Origin: KBS50 sp042666615
GTDB lineage: Bacteria > Actinomycetota > Actinomycetes > Mycobacteriales > Micromonosporaceae
Direction: 5' to 3'
Assembly (NCBI RefSeq): GCF_042666615.1
Contig: NZ_JBHTDD010000007.1
Location: 186,001 to 250,000 of the forward strand
DNA: 64,000 bases
In this document: one piece after another, positions 7,541-15,961 of the stretch
Numbering within the stretch: the first letter of the stretch is position 1
How the letters are laid out: each line of letters opens with the position of its first letter
Made by a program: the position numbers and the translations under genes
Notes under the pieces: generated by a model
Database searches by the model: none
Told to the model about the DNA's origin: nothing
What the model saw: only the letters and a program-made list of their open reading frames with translations

Positions 7541-8770
7541 ATGGTCGCCGTCGCCTTTGTCGCCCCTTACCTCCTCGACGCCACGGCCCGTTTCGTGCGG
7601 TGCGTGGCGGCGCTGCCCGGAGTCCGGCTCGGCCTGGTGACAAGCGATCCGCTGGAACGGATCACCCCTGACCTGCGTGGCCTGCTGGCCGGCCACTGGC
7701 GGGTCGACGACGCGCTGGACCCGGGGCAGATCGCCGCGGGTGTCGCCGGACTCGCCAACCAGATCGGCCGGGTCGAACGGCTGGTCGGCGCCCTCGAACA
7801 GCTTCAGGTCCCGCTCGCCCAGGTGCGCGAGGCGATGGGCATCGCCGGCATGGACGTCGCGACGGCGCGCAACGTTCGGGACAAGGCCCGGATGAAGGAG
7901 GTGCTGCGGGCGGCCGGGGTTCCCTGTGCCCGCCACGCCCTCGTCCACGACCCGGCGCAGGCCCAGGCCTTCGCCGGCGACGTCGGCTTCCCGCTCGTCG
8001 CGAAGCCGCCGGCCGGGGCCGGCTCCCAGGCCACCTACCGGCTGGACGACCAGGCCGCGCTCGACGGCTGGCTGACGGCGATGCCGCCGACCGGCGACTC
8101 ACCGGCGCTGTTGGAGGAGTTCCTGGTGGGCCAGGAGCACACCTTCGACAGCGTGACCGTCGGCGGCAGCACGGTGTGGTCATCGATCGCGGACTACCAC
8201 CCACCACCGCTGGACGTGCTGCGCAACCCGTGGATCCAGTGGACGGTGGTGCTGCCCCGGGACGTCGGCGGCCCCCGGTACGCCGGCATCCACGCGGTCG
8301 GGCCGGCGGCGCTGCGCGCGCTCGGGGTGACCGACGCCCTCACCCACCTGGAGTGGTTTCGGCGACCCGACGGTTCCGTCGCCGTCTCGGAGGTGGCGGC
8401 CCGACCGCCGGGCGCGCAGCTGACCTCGATGCACGGGTACGCCCACGACTTCGACCTGTTCGCCGCCTGGGCCCGCCTCGTCGTCCTGGGCACCTTCGAC
8501 GTGCCCGAGCGTCGCTTCGCCACCGGCACGGCGTACCTGCGGGGCATGGGTCGCGGCCAGGTCGGGGCCGTGCACGGGGTGGACGAGGTGAACCGGCAGG
8601 TCGGCCACCTGGTGGTGGAGTCCCGGCTGCCGCGACGCGGTCAGGACGCCGGGTCGGACTACACCGGCCAGGGGTACGTCATCGTGCGGGACCCCCGCAC
8701 CGAGGTGGTACGCGAGGCGCTGCACCGCGTCATCACCGGGATCCGAGTCGAACTGGTGGAGACGCTGTGA
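7541..8770 (+). CDS. ATP-grasp ligase 2
   Basis: 409 residues with the same architecture as ligases 1 and 3: an N-terminal domain (1-110), the NVRDKARMKEVL helix, ATP-binding Lys155 with AKPPAGAGS, the EEF pair at 192-194, a HLEWF strand and the metal-binding SEVAARPPG near residue 281. The ATG at 7541 follows a leaderless-type promoter. Its TGA overlaps the GTG of ligase 3 (GTGA), so the two are co-translated. Related but non-identical tandem ligases suggest successive amide bonds on one scaffold or a heteromeric enzyme. The substrates cannot be read from the sequence. Confidence 0.82.
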   Translation: MVAVAFVAPYLLDATARFVRCVAALPGVRLGLVTSDPLERITPDLRGLLAGHWRVDDALDPGQIAAGVAGLANQIGRVERLVGALEQLQVPLAQVREAMGIAGMDVATARNVRDKARMKEVLRAAGVPCARHALVHDPAQAQAFAGDVGFPLVAKPPAGAGSQATYRLDDQAALDGWLTAMPPTGDSPALLEEFLVGQEHTFDSVTVGGSTVWSSIADYHPPPLDVLRNPWIQWTVVLPRDVGGPRYAGIHAVGPAALRALGVTDALTHLEWFRRPDGSVAVSEVAARPPGAQLTSMHGYAHDFDLFAAWARLVVLGTFDVPERRFATGTAYLRGMGRGQVGAVHGVDEVNRQVGHLVVESRLPRRGQDAGSDYTGQGYVIVRDPRTEVVREALHRVITGIRVELVETL

Positions 8771-9981
8771 CGAACGTGGTCATGATCTCGCCGGGCTATC
8801 CGCTGGAGATGGCCTGGTTCACCCGGGGCCTGGCCACCGTGGGCGCCACCGTGATCGGCGTGGGCGACCAGCCCCGCGACGCCCTGCCACCCGCGGCCCG
8901 AGAGGCGTTGGCGCACTACGAGCACGTGTCGCTGGCCGACGAGGAGGCGGTGCTCGCGGCCCTGCGGGGCCTGTCCCGACACGTCCGCATCGACCAGGTC
9001 GAGTGCCTGTGGGAGCCGTACATGCTCCTGGCGGCCCGGGTGCGGGAGGCGTTCGGGCTGCCCGGGATGACGGTCGCGCAGACGCTGCCGTTCCGCGACA
9101 AGGAACTCATGAAGCGGACGCTCGACGCCGCCGGCATCCGTACCCCGTGGCACGCGAGCGCCACGACGGTGGCCGGGGTGTGGGAGGCGGCCGAGAAGGT
9201 CGGCTATCCGCTTATCGTCAAACCCATAGCCGGAGCCGGGTCGGCCGACACCTACCGGGCGGACTCCCCGACGGCGCTGGCCGAGGTGCTGCCGATGCTG
9301 CGCCACGTGCCCGAGGTGAGCGTGGAGGAGTTCGTCGAGGCCGAGGAGTTCACCCACGACACCGTGTGCGCCGGTGGCCGGATCCTGTTCGAGCACATGC
9401 TGTGGTACCGGCCCCGACCGTTGCAGATGCGCATGCACGAGTGGGTGAGCCCGGTGGCGATCTCGCTGCGTGACCTGGACGCGCCACACCTGGCCGACGG
9501 CCGGCGGATGGGCGAGCAGGTGCTGGCGGCGCTCGGCTTCGACACCGGATTCACCCACCTGGAGTGGTACCGGAAACCGGACGGCGAGGTGGTGTTCGGC
9601 GAGATCGCCGCCCGCCCACCGGGCGTCCGGGTGGTCGACCTGATGAACTTCAACACCGACGGCGACGTGTACGTCGGCTGGGCGCAGGCCGTGGTCCACG
9701 GCGAGATGGAGACGCTGCGCCACCGGCACAACGTGGGCAGCATCTGCAAGCGGGCCCAGGGGATCGGGCGGATCACCTCGGTGCGGGGCCTGGACGCGCT
9801 GCGGGCGGAGTTCGGGCCGGACATCGTCCTCGTCGACCTGCTTCCCGTCGGGGCGGCGCGCCGGGACTGGCGGGCCACCACCATCGGCGACGGAATCGTC
9901 ATCGTCCGCCACCACGAGCTGCAACGGGTGATCGAGATGACCGAACGCTTCGCCGCCGACCTGCACCTGCACGCCGCGTGA
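8767..9981 (+). CDS. ATP-grasp ligase 3
   Basis: 404 residues, GTG start in a 4-nt overlap with ligase 2. Motifs: PFRDKELMKRTL (108-119), Lys152 in IVKPIAGAGSADT, EEF at 187-189, HLEWY, and GEIAARPPG near residue 278. Compared with ligase 2 it is closer to ligase 1 in the spacing of the ATP-binding lysine (residue 152 in both). Its TGA overlaps the ATG of the M20 peptidase by one base (TGATG). Expected chemistry is carboxylate activation by ATP and condensation with an amine, in the cytoplasm. It probably acts with ligase 2; which partner supplies which substrate is unknown. Confidence 0.82.
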   Translation: MTNVVMISPGYPLEMAWFTRGLATVGATVIGVGDQPRDALPPAAREALAHYEHVSLADEEAVLAALRGLSRHVRIDQVECLWEPYMLLAARVREAFGLPGMTVAQTLPFRDKELMKRTLDAAGIRTPWHASATTVAGVWEAAEKVGYPLIVKPIAGAGSADTYRADSPTALAEVLPMLRHVPEVSVEEFVEAEEFTHDTVCAGGRILFEHMLWYRPRPLQMRMHEWVSPVAISLRDLDAPHLADGRRMGEQVLAALGFDTGFTHLEWYRKPDGEVVFGEIAARPPGVRVVDLMNFNTDGDVYVGWAQAVVHGEMETLRHRHNVGSICKRAQGIGRITSVRGLDALRAEFGPDIVLVDLLPVGAARRDWRATTIGDGIVIVRHHELQRVIEMTERFAADLHLHAA

Positions 9982-11456
9982 TGCCGCCCGCCGACGGTGA
10001 CGCCGCCGCCCGCGACGCGACGACGCCCGACCCTGCCGGCACCGATGACACGAGCGTCACCGCGACCACCGCCGACGAGGCCAGCGCCGAGGCGACCGCG
10101 GCCGACCCCGCCGAGGTTCACCTCCGGGCGGCCGTACGGGCCGTGCTGCCCGCCGTCCGGGACGGTCTGGAACGGCTGGTCCGCATCCCGTCGGTGTCGG
10201 CCGATCCGGCGGCCCGCCCCGCCCTCGACGCGTCGGCGGCCGAGGTCGCCCGCCAGCTCGCCGAGGCCGGCCTTGCCGAGGTCGACGTGGTGCGGGCACC
10301 GGGTGGCCTGCCCGCCGTGCTCGGCCGCCGGCCGGGGCCGCCGGGCACCCCGACGGTGCTGCTCTACGCCCACCACGACGTGCAGCCGGTGGGTGCCCGG
10401 GCCGCCTGGCACGGTGAGCCCTTCGAGCCGCTGGAGCGTGCCGGCCGGCTCTACGGCCGGGGAGCCGCCGACGACAAGGCCGGCATCGCGGTGCACTGCG
10501 CCGCCCTGCGGGCGCTCGGCGACGACCTCGGGGTCGGCGTCGCCGTGCTCGTCGAGGGCGAGGAGGAGATCGGGTCACCCACCCTGCCGGCGCTGCTGGC
10601 CGAGCACCGCGACCGGCTCGCCGCCGATGTGCTCGTGCTCGCCGACTCCACCAACTGGCGGGTGGGCGTACCGGCGTTGACGACGTCGTTGCGGGGTGGC
10701 GTGAGCGTGGTGGTCGAGGTGGCGACCCTGCGGCACGCGGTCCACAACGGGGTGTACGGCGGTCCGGTGCCGGACGCGCTTACCGCGTTGGCGCGGCTGC
10801 TGGCCTCGCTGCACGACGAGCGGGGCGACGTGGCGGTGGCGGGCCTGACCCGGCAGTCCGCCGAACCGCTCGACCTGACCGAGGACCAGGTGCGCGCCGA
10901 CGCCGGCCTGCTCGACGGCGTACGGCTGATCGGCTCCGGGTCGCTGACGTCGCGGCTGTGGCGGGCGCCGGCCCTGTCGGTGATCGGCATCGACGCGCCG
11001 CCTGTCGACACCGCCGGCATGGTTCTGGTGCCGACCGCCCGGGCCAAACTGGCGCTGCGGATCGGACCGGGCGACGACGCCACCGCCGCCCGCGACGCGC
11101 TGGTGCGCCACCTGGAGTCCCACGTCCCGTGGGGCGTCCGGTTGCGGCTGACGCCCGGCCGGCCGGTGGCGCCGTTCGCCGCCCGTACCGACGGCCCGGC
11201 CTACGCCGCGGCCCGCTCGGCGTTCGCGCGGGCCTGGGGTGTGCCGCCGGTCGAGATCGGCGTCGGCGGCTCGATCGCGTTCCTGGCGCCCTTCGTCGAG
11301 ACGTATCGGGAGGCCGAGGTGCTGATCACCGGAGTCGAGGATCCGGACACCCGGGCGCACGGACCCAACGAGAGCCTGCACCTGGCCGACTTCGAACGGG
11401 CCTGCCTCGCGGAGGCGCTGCTGCTGCACCGGCTCGGCCACCAGCGACCTGTCTAA
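9981..11456 (+). CDS. M20-family metallodipeptidase
   Basis: 491 residues. The first 45 are Ala/Thr-rich and probably disordered. The catalytic domain shows the M20 metal and proton-shuttle residues: His131-x-Asp133 in YAHHDVQP, Asp164/165 in GRGAADDKAG, Glu195/196 in VEGEEEIGS, and a late His in RAHGPNES. The lid or dimerisation domain lies between about 230 and 370. This pattern fits the carnosinase/CN2-like di- and tripeptidases, which use two zinc ions. ATG 9981 (TGATG overlap with ligase 3) was preferred over GTG 9978. Position in the operon suggests turnover or maturation of the ligase product. Its stop overlaps that of the convergent esterase by 4 nt. Confidence 0.88.
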   Translation: MPPADGDAAARDATTPDPAGTDDTSVTATTADEASAEATAADPAEVHLRAAVRAVLPAVRDGLERLVRIPSVSADPAARPALDASAAEVARQLAEAGLAEVDVVRAPGGLPAVLGRRPGPPGTPTVLLYAHHDVQPVGARAAWHGEPFEPLERAGRLYGRGAADDKAGIAVHCAALRALGDDLGVGVAVLVEGEEEIGSPTLPALLAEHRDRLAADVLVLADSTNWRVGVPALTTSLRGGVSVVVEVATLRHAVHNGVYGGPVPDALTALARLLASLHDERGDVAVAGLTRQSAEPLDLTEDQVRADAGLLDGVRLIGSGSLTSRLWRAPALSVIGIDAPPVDTAGMVLVPTARAKLALRIGPGDDATAARDALVRHLESHVPWGVRLRLTPGRPVAPFAARTDGPAYAAARSAFARAWGVPPVEIGVGGSIAFLAPFVETYREAEVLITGVEDPDTRAHGPNESLHLADFERACLAEALLLHRLGHQRPV

Positions 11457-12178
11457 CAGAGCTCTTCGAGGTACTGCGGCAGCATCCGCCGCCAGGTCGG
11501 CCAGTCGTGCTCGAAGTCCGGACCCCACGAGTCCACCCGGTTCGGCACGCCCTTGGCGCCGAGCGCGTCCGCGAGCGCCCACGACTCCCCGATGTCCTCC
11601 CAGGAGCCCTCGCCGGAGGCCAGGATGACCCTGCGACACCGCAGGGTGTCCAGCTGCGGACCGTCGAGTCCGGACACGAAATGCACGGCGGAGGCGAAGT
11701 ACAGGTCGTCGCTGAACTGGTCGTCGAGCAACGCCCGCAACCGGTACGTGCCGCTCATCCCGAGTGCCGCCGAGAAAAGCTCGGGGTGGCGGCAGAGCAT
11801 GGCAACCGCGTTGAACGCGCCGATCGAGGCTCCGGCCGTGACGATCGGGTCGCGGTGACCGCCGAGGTCGGCGTGGATGGCCGGTACCACCTCCTGCGCC
11901 ACCGCCTGCTGGTACTGGTTGAGCAACCACATGCGGTGTGCCGGAGTGCCGGTCTTCGTGGCGAGGGCGCGACCGGCGACGCTGTCGCACGAGTAGAGCT
12001 TGATCCGCCCGGCATCGAGCAGATGCCGGCAGCTGGCCACCAGGTGGTGTCGTTCGATCTCCTCCGCGTCACCGCCGGCCGTGGGGAAGAGCAGCACCGG
12101 CGTGCCGTAGTGACCCCACCGCGTCATGCTGATCGGCTGCTGCACGCGCTCGGAGAACCACTGCTCGCTCGCCTTCAC
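11453..12178 (-). CDS. Esterase-D-type alpha/beta hydrolase (cluster esterase B)
   Basis: 241 residues from GTG 12178, seven nucleotides after a strong GGAGGTG site (12183-12189); a start at 12205 would bypass this site. Nucleophile Ser118 lies in GASIGAFNA and the probable catalytic His224 in FEHDWPTWRRML, as in esterase D/Fes-like proteins. It has no N-terminal beta domain, unlike esterase A at 4127-5296. It is divergent from ligase 4 and convergent with the M20 gene. Likely cytoplasmic, acting on an ester or thioester. Two such hydrolases in one cluster point to an esterified intermediate or deacylation step; the substrate is unknown. Confidence 0.8.
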   Translation of the reverse strand: MKASEQWFSERVQQPISMTRWGHYGTPVLLFPTAGGDAEEIERHHLVASCRHLLDAGRIKLYSCDSVAGRALATKTGTPAHRMWLLNQYQQAVAQEVVPAIHADLGGHRDPIVTAGASIGAFNAVAMLCRHPELFSAALGMSGTYRLRALLDDQFSDDLYFASAVHFVSGLDGPQLDTLRCRRVILASGEGSWEDIGESWALADALGAKGVPNRVDSWGPDFEHDWPTWRRMLPQYLEELC

Positions 12179-12255
12179 GAAACACCTCCACTTTTTTGCC
12201 GCCACGGCCGATCTTGATCATGTCAACGGTGGCATTGTCTCCTAGATTCATAGCT
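12179..12255. promoter_or_regulatory. Divergent promoter between esterase B and ATP-grasp ligase 4
   Basis: For ligase 4, TAGATT (12243-12248) lies seven bases before the GTG at 12256, implying a leaderless transcript. A partly symmetric TTGATCATGTCAA element (TTGA-N5-TCAA) lies near 12213-12225 and could be an operator. For esterase B the GGAGGTG ribosome-binding site occupies 12183-12189. Confidence 0.5.
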
Positions 12256-13494
12256 GTGACTGGTCATCTGATCGGGCTGCTCCTCGGTGCGGAGGAAGAC
12301 TGGCCCCAGGCTTTCGAGGCGACCTTACGCATGGTGGGGCCGATCCACTACGGCGGCGAGATCCATCGCCTGTCCAGCGAGCGGCTGACCATCGAGCCGT
12401 TCCGGCTCGGCGATCCGGTCCGGACACCCTTGGTGATCGACCGGTTGGCGCACTGGTACTACCACCCTCGGGAGTGGCTGAAGAAGGCCGCCCTGGTCAA
12501 CGGGACGTACCTGCTGAACAGCCCGTTCACCTTCCAGTCGATGGAGAAGCACAGCGCCTACTGCGCGATGGTGCGGCTCGGGCTCAAGGTGCCGGCGACG
12601 ACCCTGGTGCCGTACAAGAACCCGGTCGACAACGTCCGCTGGGCCTACACCGCCGAACGCTACAACCGGCCCTTCGACCTGGACCGGATCGCCTCCGAAC
12701 TGGGTTACCCGCTGTACATGAAGCCGTTCGACGGTGGCGGCTGGCGCGGCGTCTCCCGCATCAACGACCGGGCGGATCTGCACCGGGCCTACGACGAATC
12801 CGGCGAGATGCTCATGCACCTGCAAGCCACCATCGACTACGAGCACTTCGCGCGGGCGCTGTCCATCGGCCCGGAGACAATGGTCATGGACTTCCGTCCC
12901 GACCAGCCCATGCACGACCGGTACGCCGTCTCGCACGACTTCCTGTCGGATTCCGCCGGTTGGCAGGCCCAGGCGGTCAGCCGGGTGGTGAACGCGTTCT
13001 TCTCCTGGGAGTTCAACTCCGCCGAGATGCTGGTCCGCGGCGACGAGGTCTATCCGATCGACTACGCCAACGCCTGCCCCGACGTGGCCGTCACGTCACT
13101 GCACTACTACTTCCCCTGGGCGATGACCGCCCTGGTCCGGTGGTCGACGTACTGCGTCGTCACCGGCCGGCGACCCAACCTCGACCTGCGGACCAACCGG
13201 TACTTCGCCATCGCCGACAACGCCGACATGTCGTACGAGGAGAAGCTCACCGCCTACCTCGCCCTGGCGGACGAGTACTTCGAGACCGACCGCTACTGGG
13301 AGTGGTGCGACACCCACCTCGGGCACCTGGAGGAGCAGGTGTACGAGTGGGTGGGGTCGGACGCCTTCGACCGCATCCTGCGCGAGACGGTCGCGGCGAC
13401 CTACCCGCCGCATGAGTACGACCAGTTCCTCGCCCACTTCCGCGGCCTGATCCGGCTGTGGTTGGACGACGGCGCACCAAACCGGCCCTCCTAG
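12256..13494 (+). CDS. ATP-grasp ligase 4 (divergent RimK-like member)
   Basis: 412 residues, GTG start after a leaderless promoter. An N-terminal domain (1-95) precedes QSMEKHSAYCAM (95-106) and an ATP-grasp fold with Lys156 in YMKPFDGGGWRGV, a glycine-rich loop of different sequence from ligases 1-3. The NSAEMLVRG and YPIDYANACPD strands carry the metal-binding acids, including an Asn that the other ligases lack. The C-terminal 90 residues are helical and acidic. It is clearly a separate subfamily, so the cluster uses at least two ligase types. Substrates unknown. Confidence 0.75.
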   Translation: MTGHLIGLLLGAEEDWPQAFEATLRMVGPIHYGGEIHRLSSERLTIEPFRLGDPVRTPLVIDRLAHWYYHPREWLKKAALVNGTYLLNSPFTFQSMEKHSAYCAMVRLGLKVPATTLVPYKNPVDNVRWAYTAERYNRPFDLDRIASELGYPLYMKPFDGGGWRGVSRINDRADLHRAYDESGEMLMHLQATIDYEHFARALSIGPETMVMDFRPDQPMHDRYAVSHDFLSDSAGWQAQAVSRVVNAFFSWEFNSAEMLVRGDEVYPIDYANACPDVAVTSLHYYFPWAMTALVRWSTYCVVTGRRPNLDLRTNRYFAIADNADMSYEEKLTAYLALADEYFETDRYWEWCDTHLGHLEEQVYEWVGSDAFDRILRETVAATYPPHEYDQFLAHFRGLIRLWLDDGAPNRPS

Positions 13495-13573
13495 GGCCTG
13501 CCGGCTGGCCTCCTCGCCTCACCAAGATCCAGGAACAGACGCGGACTCAGGTGCGGTGAACAGCCGACCACCG

Positions 13574-14113
13574 TCAGGTCGGTGGCGCTGGGGCGCCGCG
13601 GCGGGTCGCGTGGTGGCGGGCGACCCGGGCCCGGTTGCCGCAGGCTGACGAGCACCAGCGCTGGGAGGCGCGTTCGGGGTGGTACAGCACGACGCAAGCC
13701 GGGGCCGCGCAGCGCCGCAGCGGATGTGTGGTGGCGGCCTCGATGACGCGCATGGCGTCGCGGGCGACGTCGGCCAGCAGCGCCCTGCGTCCCGTGGCGT
13801 GCGTGTGGTGTAGGAGGAGCGTCTGGTCACCGTCGACGCGCAACTCGGGCCAGGTCGGCGCCTGGGCGGCCGCCACGTTGAGTTCGGCCACGTCGTTGGT
13901 GTCCGGCGACCGACCCTCGGCCAGTGCGGCGAACAGCCGGCGTACCGCGTCGCGTAACCGCAGCACGTCGGTGTGGCTCGCGTCGTCGCCGCCCGTGACG
14001 AGCCGCCTGTCCCGCAGCCAGTCGGCGAGCCCTTCCGGATCGCCGATGGCGTCCTGCGTCCGACCGCGGCGGAGGTAGACCGTGTTGGCGAAGTCCACGG
14101 ACAGGTCAGCCAT
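13574..14113 (-). CDS. CGNR zinc-finger transcriptional regulator
   Basis: 179 residues. The N-terminal ABATE domain (about 1-120) is a putative stress-ligand sensor. The C-terminal CGNR finger reads RCAAPAC, then RWCSSACGNR and RVARHHATRR (about 133-172), with four cysteines placed for one zinc and a basic tail for DNA contact. ATG 14113 follows the family N-terminus (DLSVDFANTVY). The divergent spacer contains four TAATGG/CCATTA half-sites, probably its operator, shared with the MOSC gene. The ligand is unknown. Confidence 0.88.
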   Translation of the reverse strand: MADLSVDFANTVYLRRGRTQDAIGDPEGLADWLRDRRLVTGGDDASHTDVLRLRDAVRRLFAALAEGRSPDTNDVAELNVAAAQAPTWPELRVDGDQTLLLHHTHATGRRALLADVARDAMRVIEAATTHPLRRCAAPACVVLYHPERASQRWCSSACGNRARVARHHATRRGAPAPPT

Positions 14114-14114
14114 G

Positions 14115-14189
14115 CGCTAATGGTAAATGCTCTTGTTTTCATTAGCGACGACTGGCAGATTAATGGCCTAGATCCTGCGTGACCATTAG
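14115..14189. promoter_or_regulatory. Four TAATGG/CATTA half-sites in the CGNR-MOSC divergent spacer
   Basis: CGCTAATG (14115-14122) pairs with CATTAGCG (14140-14147), a perfect 8-bp inverted repeat with a 17-nt spacer. TAATGG (14161-14166) pairs with CCATTA (14183-14188). The two pairs are offset by about 43-44 bp, four helical turns. Symmetry and position between the regulator and its neighbour suggest CGNR binding sites. Confidence 0.6.
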
Positions 14190-14264
14190 AACCTGCGCGC
14201 CGGGCCGACAGTGGGCTCGCCGCCTCGGCACCGCCCCGCCTCGGCGGCTGACAAGGGAGTGACA

Positions 14265-14960
14265 ATGTATGTGGCCCAGCTCTGGCGGTACCCGGTCAAG
14301 TCGCTCCGCGGCGAGCGGCTGACCACCGCGGAGCTCACCGCAGACGGCATCACGGGCGATCGCATCCTGCACCTTCGCGACTCCGCCGGCCTGATCACCG
14401 CCCGCAGCCACAGCGGGCTGCTCGGACTCTCGGCCAGGACCACGCCGAGCGGGCAGATCCTCGTCGAGGGCCTGCCCTGGCAGGACCCCGCCACCGCGCG
14501 AGCCATCCGGCACCGGGCCGGAGAGGACGCCGAACTCGTTCGCTACACCGGCTCCGAACGTTTCGACGTGCTCCCCCTGTCCGTGATCACCGATGGTGCC
14601 GTAGCGGTCTTCGGTAGCGATGTGCGCCGCCTGCGACCCAATATCGTCATCGGGGGCGTCCAGGGGCTGGCCGAACGCGACTGGCCGGGCAGGGCGTTGC
14701 GGATCGGTGAGGTGACAATCGGTGTCCTGAAGCTGCGGGCCCGGTGCGTCGTCACGACCGTGGACCCGGACACCGGTCAGCGCGACCCACGGGTGCTCCG
14801 TCGGCTGCACCGCGACTTCGACGGTCGCTTCGCGCTCGACTGCTGGTCGGTCGGCAGCGGCACCATCCACGTCGGGGACCCGGTGCGCCTGGTGGACGCG
14901 CCGGAGCCCCGGCCTCGGCCTGGTGGCTGGATCGTCGGGGCGCCCTACACCGTGCCGTGA
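14265..14960 (+). CDS. MOSC domain protein
   Basis: 231 residues. The N-terminal beta-barrel segment is MOSC_N-like (QLWRYPVKSLRGE, with GDRILHLRDS), and the MOSC domain (about 95-220) includes DVRRLRPNIVIGG and LRARCVVTTVDPDTGQRDP, the latter holding the Cys implicated in molybdenum-cofactor sulfur chemistry (as in YcbX/mARC). ATG 14265 has an AAGGGAG site 6 nt upstream. Such proteins reduce N-hydroxylated compounds or carry sulfur for the cofactor. It is divergent from the CGNR regulator, which probably controls it. Confidence 0.87.
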   Translation: MYVAQLWRYPVKSLRGERLTTAELTADGITGDRILHLRDSAGLITARSHSGLLGLSARTTPSGQILVEGLPWQDPATARAIRHRAGEDAELVRYTGSERFDVLPLSVITDGAVAVFGSDVRRLRPNIVIGGVQGLAERDWPGRALRIGEVTIGVLKLRARCVVTTVDPDTGQRDPRVLRRLHRDFDGRFALDCWSVGSGTIHVGDPVRLVDAPEPRPRPGGWIVGAPYTVP

Positions 14961-15017
14961 CGCCGGTGTCCCGGCTGGTGGCCTGCAAGTCCGACCGGAC
15001 CGGCAGGCCACCACGCG

Positions 15018-15496
15018 TCAGCTCCGCGCCGGCTCGCCGGCGAAGACAACCTCCTGCTCCCACGCGTCGGGCGGCTGCCCGTGCAGACGCAGGTAGTGCT
15101 CCGCGATCCGGTCAGGATCGAACTCGCCGCCCGGTGCCACCGCTCCGCACACCGTCACGGTCGCCACGTGGACCCCGCGCGGACCGTACTCCTGGGCCAG
15201 CAGGGTTGTCAGCGCCCGCAGGCCCGCCTTGCCGAGCGAGAGGCTGACCACCGTGGGTAGCGGTCGGGGCATGCCTGCCGTGAAGATGATCGTTCCGCCA
15301 CCGGACGTCGCCATTCGCGGCGCCACGTGTGCGGCCGCGGTGAGGGCGCCGAGGACGCGGCGAGGACCTGGTGCGCCAGATCGAGGCTCTCGGCCGATCG
15401 CGCGATCAGGCCGACCGGCATCCCCGAGACGCCGAACTGGCGCGCGACCGACGTCCCGATGCCTGGTCCGGCACCTACCAGGAGCAGTCCAGCCAT
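15018..15496 (-). pseudogene. Short-chain dehydrogenase/reductase with internal deletion
   Basis: The 5' part encodes the SDR nucleotide-binding start (LLLVGAGPGIGTSVARQFG and GLIARS, about 48 residues). After the codons for QVLAASSA the frame breaks, and the remaining SDR sequence resumes in another frame (AAHVAPRMATSGGG, then SLSLGKAGLRALTTLLAQEYG) to a normal C-terminus. About 70-80 residues, including the NAG strand, are missing at the junction near 15340-15360, and the YxxxK active-site Tyr is replaced in the SLSLGKAG stretch. An out-of-frame deletion explains this better than a single sequencing slip. The cupin gene lies upstream on the same strand. Confidence 0.8.
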
Positions 15497-15535
15497 GACG
15501 AGGACCCCTTTCGGTGTGTTCGCGGGTGGTGACCG

Positions 15536-15859
15536 TTACCGCGGGGCGGCCAGGCCGAAGACGAGAATCCGCGTGTCCACGTCGGCCGCCGGGCGGTGCG
15601 ATGAACCCGGCTGGTAGTGAAGGAACGATCCGGCCGGAAACCGAGCTCCGTTGTCGAGCAGCTCGCCATGGACCACATAGATCAACTCGTCGGCGCTGTG
15701 GTTGTCCACCTCGGGCCAGGTCGCGCCCGCCGCGAAGTCGAAGGCGCGCGCGGCGACCGCCCCGCCCGGAAGACCTCGCCGCGTGATGCCGGCGGCCACG
15801 TCCTGAGTTCCCACCTCGTCGACGACGACCGCCGACAGCCCCTGGATCTCTTCAGTCAT
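15536..15859 (-). CDS. Small cupin-domain protein
   Basis: 107 residues forming one cupin barrel. The first motif is present as TWPEVDNHSADELIYVVHGEL (about 48-68), with His53 and Glu57, and the second as FPAGSFLHYQPGSSHRP (about 75-90), with a terminal His. It is cytoplasmic, with no signal peptide. Such small cupins bind a metal and act as anti-sigma-like sensors (ChrR class) or detoxification enzymes. It precedes the broken SDR and may have formed an operon with it. No stronger function can be given. Confidence 0.75.
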   Translation of the reverse strand: MTEEIQGLSAVVVDEVGTQDVAAGITRRGLPGGAVAARAFDFAAGATWPEVDNHSADELIYVVHGELLDNGARFPAGSFLHYQPGSSHRPAADVDTRILVFGLAAPR

Positions 15860-15961
15860 ATCTCGATCATCCTCACCCCCGATCGACCAACCAGAGGCGA
15901 ATCTGACACCGTCGGGTACCTTTCCGCCATGTCCCTCGGAGCCTGGTGACCGTCCGATGCC

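Noticed and set aside
6220..7542. N-terminal extension of the S51-like frame through the ATP-grasp gene
   Set aside because: Wrong frame of ATP-grasp ligase 1; the GTGA overlap at 6216-6219 marks the true start.
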